Source: Bacteroidota bacterium
Lineage (GTDB): Bacteria > Bacteroidota > Bacteroidia > JAADEI01
DNA: 6,320 bases
NCBI GenBank assembly: GCA_024280615.1
Contig: JAJRPU010000118.1
Location: 1-6,320 of the forward strand
Reading direction: 5' to 3'
Shown: positions 1-5,290 of the stretch, one piece after another
Numbering within the stretch: position 1 is the first letter of the stretch
Layout of the letters: every line of letters starts with the position of its first letter
Program-made: the position numbers and the translations under genes
Notes under the pieces: generated by a model
Seen by the model: the letters and a program-made list of their open reading frames with translations, nothing else
Database searches by the model: none
What the model was told of the DNA's origin: nothing

Positions 1-273
1 GGGCAGTGCAGATAGCCAAATTCTATTGTGAAGAGTTGAATATGGTCTTCCTTGGTTGAAGATGTTGTATATGTTGAACACTTTATATTCGTCATCTATT
101 GCTATAGATACGACTTCAAAGTTTTTGTTTAAGTCGTGCAGCATTATTCCGACGGTAAGATAGGTTGTTTTGTAGGTTCCATTAATTGGGTGAGCAGTAC
201 TGTGTTGTGCTATATTGTACGTTGCTAAGAATAAAAGTCCAAAAGTAAGTAATTGTAAAACTCTTGGCTTCAA
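1..273 (-). CDS. Small exported protein of unknown function, partial (3' end outside window), TTG start
   Basis: I do not recognise a family. The frame is open from the left edge (codon at 3-1) up to an in-frame TAG at 298-300, and the 91 visible codons read as a credible exported protein. There is no ATG or GTG in frame between that TAG and the signal peptide, so TTG at 271-273 is the only sensible start. It yields MKPRVLQLL followed by a hydrophobic core (residues 5-19) and a likely signal peptidase I site after A22, giving Gln23 as the mature N-terminus. The mature part seen (23-91) alternates hydrophobic and polar residues (for example FEVVSIAIDDEYKVFNIY, 52-69), suggesting beta strands. 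It lies 56 bp downstream of the beta-barrel gene on the same strand and is probably co-transcribed. The coding call is fairly sure, the exact start less so. Confidence 0.65.
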   Translation of the reverse strand, partial: MKPRVLQLLTFGLLFLATYNIAQHSTAHPINGTYKTTYLTVGIMLHDLNKNFEVVSIAIDDEYKVFNIYNIFNQGRPYSTLHNRIWLSALP

Positions 274-290
274 ATCACTAACTTTTTTCT

Positions 291-325
291 GATGCTAATA
301 TATGAAATCTACTTTGCAAAGCATC
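291..325. repeat. Short inverted repeat in the 56-bp intergenic gap
   Basis: GATGCT (291-296) and AGCATC (320-325) are exact inverted copies separated by 23 bases, and the inner side holds the palindrome CTTTGCAAAG (312-321, overlapping the right arm). On the minus strand the hairpin would be followed by an A-run, not a T-run, so it is not a standard intrinsic terminator for the upstream gene. It could be an RNA structure in front of the TTG-started gene or chance in AT-rich sequence. Confidence 0.25.
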
Positions 326-329
326 GTGT

Positions 330-1055
330 TTAATTAGACTGATGAGCAATTCCCAGTGTCATAGAGATTTGTAGAGGATACAAATGGCTTTCATATCCAA
401 ACAAAAAGGCTTTAATTTGTGTTGTAAGTGGAATAAAAATGTCTTTGTTCTTGCTTACTTTAAGCATTATGCGATAGAACCATGAGAGTCCTATGGCATT
501 AAGAGATACTCCTTTTCCATATTTTCGTGAACCGTTCCATTTGAGGTCAAAATAATGTCCTACTACTGGTGTGGAACCTACGCTTCCTAAACGGGCGGTA
601 ATTCCCATTCCTATGTGTGTCTTCAACTTACTTTGGGCGGGCGTGTAGAATACTGTGGGTGTTAAGTAAATAGAGAAATACCTGTAGTTAACGGGAAAAA
701 TAGGGTCAATGAGTTCATATTTTATGAGTGGTGAAGCCATTCTGGAAGCAACAGCGATAGACATGCCATAGGCAAATTGGTCTTGTTCTTGCCATATGTT
801 AAAACTTAAGGTAATTGGGTAATACACAAAAGAATAATATCTTGGACTAAAGGGTTTTGTATGTGGATTGTTCTTATTAGTGGTCATGAGAGGAATAATC
901 AGGATTCCCGAGTCTGTTTCTACATAGCGATAATCATAGAACTTATCGGCAGGGTAAATTGTCTTGCCATATTCAAGGGAGAATGATATTTGAGCGCTGA
1001 GGGAATTGGCAATTATGGTAATGAAAACTAAGCCAAATGTGCAATTTCGGTTCAT
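330..1055 (-). CDS. Probable outer-membrane beta-barrel protein, function unknown
   Basis: This is a 241-aa protein I cannot assign to a named family. Residues 1-21 form a signal peptide (MNRN, hydrophobic core 7-19, SLSA cleavage motif) leaving Gln22 as the first mature residue. The mature chain has many short amphipathic stretches rich in Tyr and Phe, such as YYSFVYYPITLSFNIW (73-88), YGMSIAVASRM (96-106), YFSIYLTPTVFY (126-137), THIGMGITARLG (146-157) and the terminal strand LYPLQISMTLGIA (225-237). This is the pattern expected of a small outer-membrane barrel, and a final strand near the C-terminus fits insertion by the BAM machinery. There is no T9SS sorting domain, consistent with a membrane-resident protein. 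It starts 110 bp after the T9SS-cargo gene on the same strand and could be its surface partner; that is inference from position only. A PorP/SprF identity was considered but no hallmark motif is visible. Confidence 0.75.
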   Translation of the reverse strand: MNRNCTFGLVFITIIANSLSAQISFSLEYGKTIYPADKFYDYRYVETDSGILIIPLMTTNKNNPHTKPFSPRYYSFVYYPITLSFNIWQEQDQFAYGMSIAVASRMASPLIKYELIDPIFPVNYRYFSIYLTPTVFYTPAQSKLKTHIGMGITARLGSVGSTPVVGHYFDLKWNGSRKYGKGVSLNAIGLSWFYRIMLKVSKNKDIFIPLTTQIKAFLFGYESHLYPLQISMTLGIAHQSN

Positions 1056-1058
1056 TGC

Positions 1059-1164
1059 GGTGTGTTTTTATAGTCATTACTTAATTGCGTGGTGTGTATC
1101 TGTTTATCATGCCATTTTGTTTTATTAGTGGTATAGGGAAACGTAAATTAAAGCTTTGGTGTGT
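1059..1164. repeat. Three copies of GGTGTGT (ACACACC on the coding strand) in the 110-bp gap
   Basis: The gap between the stop at 1166 and the start at 1055 holds GGTGTGT at 1059-1065, 1091-1097 and 1158-1164. The first two copies are also preceded by ATTGCG (1054-1059 and 1084-1089), giving an imperfect direct repeat of about 12-14 bases that abuts the start codon of the 241-aa gene. I see no canonical TAnnTTTG box and no terminator hairpin with a T-run in this gap. The repeats may be regulatory or simply low-complexity GT-rich sequence. Confidence 0.25.
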
Positions 1165-1165
1165 G

Positions 1166-2932
1166 TTAATCTTGTATGATCAGCTTATAGGTTGGCGTGT
1201 GTGTATTCTCAGGGGATAGGAGATATATTCCAGAAGGTAGATTTACATTAATTCTTATTGTTTCCGTGTTTTGTGGTTTTATGGTATAAGCCAGTTTGCC
1301 TAAACTATTGTAAATTGAGAAATTTGGGCATGTGTTCTCGCATTTTATAGTCAAGGTTTTGGATAGATGGTCATACCAAACTTTAAAATCGTTGTTGTTT
1401 GAGATGAGAGATACACTTTGTACGTATGAGAATTGGGGGCTATCACAATTGAAAACTATTTTAGAAGTGGAGAAGGTCTTGGGAATAGATGTTACATTAC
1501 GGTTTATACTCACTATTGTGGTGTTTGAACTCGTTTTTATAGTAACGGTATCTGTACTGCCATAGTATCTAAGCACGCTGTCTCTATGTATTGGATATAT
1601 TTGCAAGTTAGTTAGATCAGAATCTCTTATTTCACTTAAAGGAAATTGTGTGAATGCACAGCAGAGAGGCGAATCAGGTTCTTTGTATATGTTTGAATTA
1701 TCCTGAAGGTAAAAGAATGTTGTTGCGAAGGAGTCGTTAACGGTCCAACTATCATATATCGCTCCGTATCGTGAGTTATGTGATACCACAAGCAATGGAT
1801 TTCCTAAGGAATCAAATTGGAGGATAATACCACGATAAGAAAGCTTACTATCTATGCCATCTTGTGCATAGGTAAACAGTTTCCACCCTTCAATTATGTT
1901 GAGGTCGGTGTCCATTCTTACTAAAATGAATTCAATGTATGGGTTGTTTTTGAAATAATGAAGATTACTATATGCTGTTAAGAGGTATAGTTCATTATCG
2001 TGGGGGTCATAGGCAGTTCGGAGAGAGTATAAAGACTCAAGATGTCCTGTTGGTGCAGGAAACGTTAGCTTCTTCGCTTTCACAACTGTATGTGTGTTAG
2101 TTTCAATTAAATACACAAAGATGTTACCATCATACTTTGATGACACTAATGCTATTTTATTATTGCCGACTGCTGTGGCATAGTTTAATGTCTGTAAAGG
2201 TAAGTTGTTTCCGTAATAGTCCAATGAGTATAGAGTATCTGCTATTGTACCATCTGAATTTATAAACCCATATCCTGTGATTACGTTTCCAGTTATATTT
2301 GACCGAGCTGATATTACAAATGCAAGTTTGTTGTTTGTGTTTAATACATTTCCTAACCATGACCGAGGTATTGACGAGCTATTGGTATCATAAAGTTCTG
2401 TGTATGTATGTTTACTAATAACATTTCTACTTGTATCCATTACTTCGATTTGCATTATTAGTACATCGTTAATGTCATAGTTTATAAAAGGATCGTAGTA
2501 TGAAGCATGTACGCCTAATAAATTTACTATGTTTCCGTTTATGGTTCCTGAACCGGAAATCACTGTTGGTAAGCCGTCCGCATTCCATCTTTTGATTATT
2601 ATGAATGAATCTTTTGTTTCAATTATTGTTTGTGCTGGAACTGTTGAGTTAAATATAGCTTTTGTCGGTGATGAATATGGTGTGAATGCTGCAATTCCCG
2701 GACGTGTTGGCAAATATGATTTATACCGCTCATTAAGCCAGTTATCATAATTGTTTAACTGAAATTTAAAGAGTTCGGTGTCTTTAACGAGATAGTAAGT
2801 TTTGTTATTTGTTTTTAATAATGAACCTACGAGGTAATCCGACCAACATCCTGGGTCTAATTGGTACGTTCCTTGGCTGTAACCTACTGTCAGCGAAAGC
2901 AACAAGCCCGAAATTATCCGTGTTCTTCTCAT
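1166..2932 (-). CDS. T9SS-exported protein with C-terminal type A sorting domain, propeller-like body
   Basis: This is a 588-aa secreted protein. Residues 1-19 are a signal peptide (MRRTR, hydrophobic 6-16) with cleavage predicted before Gln20. The C-terminal part, about 516-588, matches the T9SS type A sorting domain: a beta-sandwich ending in FSIYNSLGK (538-546), INVNLPSGIYLL (561-572) and YKLII near the end (582-586). Such domains direct cargo through the type IX secretion pore and are usually removed on attachment to, or release from, the cell surface. The body has repeated strand pairs of the type 'L-hydrophobic-D/N-x-N-V-I-x-K-x-Y' at about 157-177, 271-291 and 333-354, resembling degenerate beta-propeller blades; I see no catalytic motif. 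There is a Cys-Cys pair at 424-425. The start is set by the signal peptide; the leader is A-rich (AAAATAAAACAGC) without a Shine-Dalgarno. It begins 12 bp after the stop of the 584-aa gene, so the two are one operon. Function beyond surface export is unknown. Confidence 0.85.
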   Translation of the reverse strand: MRRTRIISGLLLSLTVGYSQGTYQLDPGCWSDYLVGSLLKTNNKTYYLVKDTELFKFQLNNYDNWLNERYKSYLPTRPGIAAFTPYSSPTKAIFNSTVPAQTIIETKDSFIIIKRWNADGLPTVISGSGTINGNIVNLLGVHASYYDPFINYDINDVLIMQIEVMDTSRNVISKHTYTELYDTNSSSIPRSWLGNVLNTNNKLAFVISARSNITGNVITGYGFINSDGTIADTLYSLDYYGNNLPLQTLNYATAVGNNKIALVSSKYDGNIFVYLIETNTHTVVKAKKLTFPAPTGHLESLYSLRTAYDPHDNELYLLTAYSNLHYFKNNPYIEFILVRMDTDLNIIEGWKLFTYAQDGIDSKLSYRGIILQFDSLGNPLLVVSHNSRYGAIYDSWTVNDSFATTFFYLQDNSNIYKEPDSPLCCAFTQFPLSEIRDSDLTNLQIYPIHRDSVLRYYGSTDTVTIKTSSNTTIVSINRNVTSIPKTFSTSKIVFNCDSPQFSYVQSVSLISNNNDFKVWYDHLSKTLTIKCENTCPNFSIYNSLGKLAYTIKPQNTETIRINVNLPSGIYLLSPENTHTPTYKLIIQD

Positions 2933-2944
2933 TGCTGTTTTATT

Positions 2945-4699
2945 TTATTTGGTTAAGTATGCTGGTGGTGGGGGAGTATCTCCTTCAAAACCAGAGCACT
3001 CAATGCTTAAACTGGCTTCTCTTAGAGAACCTATGTATGTGGTTTGCACATTGAAATTTGAAACTGTTATTTCTACACTTGTGTAGTTAATATCTGCTGG
3101 GTGGTTTATGATTTGGGTTAACAACTTGCAACATTTAGGTTTCATTGAAGAAGGAATTCTTGCAGCAAGCCCCATTGCAAATAAATAGGAAAGCACACTA
3201 TCTATTTTAGGTGAATTTGGTTGTGGTTTTAGATATATGGTAGTTCCCCAAAATTGCCCTATATCTTCAGCAACAGTGAATAAGCCTGTAACAGCTAACG
3301 AGAACGGGGGTTGAGGACGGGGTCGTTGAATGTAAAAAGGTTTTGCAGTAACTATAAAGCTTATTTGAACCGTACCGTTTTTGTCTAAAATAGCTCCACC
3401 ACCTACAGTTGCATTACTGTTGAGTATTGTAGATACTTTGGATAATGCAGCTAGTTTAATGTTCTTGACTTGTCCCATTGCGGTTATGGGCTTTGCATCA
3501 AATACTACTAAGTTTCTTACGACGTTGATTTCGTTGTTTAGATATTTGTAAGTATAGATAAAGTCCGGTGGTAGAATTTGTATTGGACCATTTATGGATA
3601 TGCAGATGGGAAATTTAACGATAAAAGCAGTTGCATTTAAAGGGGTAACTAAAATATCTGCACGCAACGAAGTAAGCCAATTTGTTCTATCTTTCTGGTA
3701 TTGATTGTCAAATGTGGGCAATAGCTTAGGATCATAAATTATATTTCCAACGACAAAGAGGCTATTGTTTGTGCTATCAAATATGAGCCTTAAGATGATG
3801 GTATTTTTGTTGTTAATCTGAAATGCCCTGTAAGATAACACTTGCACAGTGCTGTTAGAAATTTTAGCAAAAATGAGTAGACCAAATAAAGAATCATTCC
3901 TCATTATAGAACCTGCTAGAGCCCAAGTGTTTTTATATATTGGTATTCCATCATAAAGAAAAAGATCTGTTGTATTATTTGGTGTTTGTATAACTTTTGC
4001 CCATGTGTTTGTTGGGCTACTCTTCAAAGGAAAATTTAGTATTAAGCCGTGTGCCCTGCCATTTAGTTTGCTTCGTGCTATACCTGTTATTAGGTTCTCT
4101 TTGCTGACAAGAACTTGGGAATTAGTACACGATAGGGCTGTATCATAACTATAGGTATATATGGAATTCAAATAAATGTAACTGCTTTGAGAACTGACAG
4201 AATAAACAGCATTCATACTACCTGTGCATATGTTATTACTTTTGAAAAACACGAGCCCCTGCCTTTCTACTTCAATTTGTGGTGTTTGCGTAAATTTGTA
4301 TGCTGTTCCGATCCCCTGTGCCCAAAAAGTTGTGCTAAGATTTCCTAAACGTGAAAATTCTGCGAAGTCATATGTAGACAAATCAATTGTAAATAGAGTG
4401 CTTCTTCGCTTAAGAAAAGGCTTAACAGTTCCTGTGGTATAAGCTCCCACTTGTATTTCTTGACTGTACCCTATTGATTTTGCGTCACTTACGTAGAATA
4501 GAAAACGTAAATTGCAAGTAGGAGTTAATGGGGATACCTTAGCTACTAGATTTCCTCCCATACCTTGAAATGAAAGTTTTTGACAACCTATAATCCCGTT
4601 TATCCATGATTCATGTTGTAATTGAGCGGCGAGGTGTAGAGGCGTTAGAGCCAGTAACCAGTAACCAGTAACCAGTAACCAGTAATTTCTCTTACTCAT
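2945..4699 (-). CDS. Large exported protein of unknown function; signal peptide encoded by a heptamer repeat
   Basis: This 584-aa protein is from no family I recognise. Residues 1-25 are a signal peptide whose hydrophobic core (YWLLVTGYWLL, 6-16) is encoded by five tandem copies of a 7-bp unit; cleavage after A25 would leave Gln26. The mature part is beta-rich with propeller-like segments at about 217-237 (GLILNFPLKSSPTNTWAKVI), 271-290, 300-320 and 344-364, similar in style but not clearly in sequence to the 588-aa neighbour. Cysteines are scattered, including a Cys-Cys pair at 523-524. It ends FEGDTPPPPAYLTK with a four-proline run (576-579). I see no T9SS sorting domain, so it may stay in the periplasm or outer membrane, or use another route. 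It is the first gene of the cluster, has a good -7 box just upstream (4720-4727) and no Shine-Dalgarno. The gene is intact with the repeat number seen here. Confidence 0.8.
   Translation of the reverse strand: MSKRNYWLLVTGYWLLALTPLHLAAQLQHESWINGIIGCQKLSFQGMGGNLVAKVSPLTPTCNLRFLFYVSDAKSIGYSQEIQVGAYTTGTVKPFLKRRSTLFTIDLSTYDFAEFSRLGNLSTTFWAQGIGTAYKFTQTPQIEVERQGLVFFKSNNICTGSMNAVYSVSSQSSYIYLNSIYTYSYDTALSCTNSQVLVSKENLITGIARSKLNGRAHGLILNFPLKSSPTNTWAKVIQTPNNTTDLFLYDGIPIYKNTWALAGSIMRNDSLFGLLIFAKISNSTVQVLSYRAFQINNKNTIILRLIFDSTNNSLFVVGNIIYDPKLLPTFDNQYQKDRTNWLTSLRADILVTPLNATAFIVKFPICISINGPIQILPPDFIYTYKYLNNEINVVRNLVVFDAKPITAMGQVKNIKLAALSKVSTILNSNATVGGGAILDKNGTVQISFIVTAKPFYIQRPRPQPPFSLAVTGLFTVAEDIGQFWGTTIYLKPQPNSPKIDSVLSYLFAMGLAARIPSSMKPKCCKLLTQIINHPADINYTSVEITVSNFNVQTTYIGSLREASLSIECSGFEGDTPPPPAYLTK
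4651..4685. repeat. Heptanucleotide tandem repeat (CCAGTAA)x5
   Basis: Five perfect, uninterrupted copies of CCAGTAA lie at 4651-4657, 4658-4664, 4665-4671, 4672-4678 and 4679-4685 (TTACTGG on the coding strand). They fall inside the 584-aa gene and encode residues 5-17 of its signal peptide, giving the period-7 peptide YWLLVTG. Because 7 is not divisible by 3, a change of one unit shifts the frame. With one unit fewer the next codons are CTC TAA, a stop at once. With one more, a TGA follows 13 codons later. Changes of three units would keep the frame. Slippage at such repeats is a known basis of phase variation; whether it happens here is not shown. Confidence 0.95.
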
Positions 4700-4719
4700 G
4701 GCACTGCTGTTTTCTAATG

Positions 4720-4727
4720 CAAATATA
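4720..4727 (-). promoter_or_regulatory. Bacteroidetes-type -7 promoter box upstream of the exported-protein cluster
   Basis: On the minus strand the sequence TATATTTG matches the Bacteroidetes housekeeping -7 consensus TAnnTTTG exactly, 20 bases before the ATG at 4699. Transcription would start about 14 bases before the ATG. I do not find a clear TTTG/TTG element at the usual distance upstream, so only half of the consensus is supported. It is well placed to drive the 584-aa gene and those after it. Confidence 0.5.
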
Positions 4728-4800
4728 CGAAAGAAAAATTAAATGGAATTAGATTGCTGCAATATGCGTTTTTTACTTGCAAGGATGGCTTATTTAACAG

Positions 4801-5268
4801 TCACTCCTCCTCAGGAATCAACCCATGCTCCCGCATTATTTCAACGATGAGGTCTTTTTCGTAGCCTCTGCTAAGCAATCTGGAAAGCACTTTTTGAGCC
4901 GAAAGTCCTGATTCGTATAGTTCAAGGATTTTATTTCTCAGGAATTGGGTATATTCCTCGTCGTCAATCATAGCGATGAGCACTTCAATGAATGGTTCTG
5001 GCAACATGTGCGATTCTAATAAGCCACGTATTTTGAGCCGTCCATACCTTTTCTGTTCCCATAGTTCGTAATAGGCATATTCCATGAACCTGTTAAGGTC
5101 AATAATGCCCCACTGTTCAAGGAGGGATACTATTTTGCTTGCTTCCGCCTCCTCAAGATGATACTTCCGTCTTAGCCATGCTTTAACCTCTGCCGGCGTG
5201 CGTTCCGTCCTGATACACCATCTGATAGCTTTCCTTAGAAGTTGCTCCATCTTCAATTCCGGTTCCAT
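4801..5268 (-). CDS. recX: RecX family regulatory protein
   Basis: RecX binds RecA filaments in the cytoplasm and modulates recombination and SOS activity. With the ATG at 5268 the product is 155 aa, a normal length for the family, and all-helical as expected, with three three-helix repeats at about 7-53, 54-100 and 101-150. Recognisable parts are RTERTPAEVKAWLRRKY (20-36), the GIIDLNRFMEYAYYE block (54-68; the family has G-x-[IL]-[DN]-D-x-x-[FY]-A), YGRLKIRGLLES (75-86; family R-x-G-x-x-[RK]-[IL]-x-x-x-L) and LSRLLSRGYEKDLIVEIM (128-145; family L-x-x-[RK]-G-[FY]-x-x-x-x-I). The frame runs up to 5355, but starts there would overlap the divergent MFS gene and add a poorly conserved tail; 5268 or 5250 (MEQLLRKAI) are better, and no Shine-Dalgarno decides between them. 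It sits 101 bp upstream of the exported cluster on the same strand, with no clear terminator between. Confidence 0.85.
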   Translation of the reverse strand: MEPELKMEQLLRKAIRWCIRTERTPAEVKAWLRRKYHLEEAEASKIVSLLEQWGIIDLNRFMEYAYYELWEQKRYGRLKIRGLLESHMLPEPFIEVLIAMIDDEEYTQFLRNKILELYESGLSAQKVLSRLLSRGYEKDLIVEIMREHGLIPEEE

Positions 5269-5273
5269 CGCTT

Positions 5274-5281
5274 TAATTTTG
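5274..5281 (+). promoter_or_regulatory. Possible -7 promoter box for the MFS gene
   Basis: TAATTTTG fits the Bacteroidetes -7 consensus TAnnTTTG exactly and lies 9 bases before the ATG at 5291, between the divergent recX and MFS starts. Transcription from it would begin only a few bases before that ATG, giving an almost leaderless mRNA, or a leader of about 55 bases if the ATG at 5345 is used. No upstream -33 TTG is seen at proper spacing. An 8-base match with two free positions in AT-rich DNA can be chance. Confidence 0.25.
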
Positions 5282-5290
5282 CGTAGTCCT

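Noticed and set aside
330..1055. PorP/SprF component of the T9SS
   Set aside because: It is exported and barrel-like and next to a T9SS cargo, but shorter than that family and without its N-terminal motif as far as I can read.
1332..1565. Plus-strand open frame of 77 aa
   Set aside because: It lies wholly inside the antisense of the T9SS-cargo gene, with no export signal or motif of its own; the other plus-strand frames at 2529-2750, 2809-3054 and 4224-4442 were dropped for the same reason.
1141..4518. Shared 11-mer AAACGTAAATT at about 1140-1149 and 4503-4513
   Set aside because: One copy is inside a coding sequence, the other in a gap; two copies of an AT-rich 11-mer without further similarity are not enough to call a repeat element.
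4651..4685. CRISPR array
   Set aside because: The units are 7 bp, directly abutting, with no spacers; it is a simple tandem repeat within a coding frame.
4700..4800. Intrinsic terminator after recX
   Set aside because: Only very short palindromes (CTTGCAAG; ATTGC-A-GCAAT) are present and none is followed by a T-run on the minus strand.
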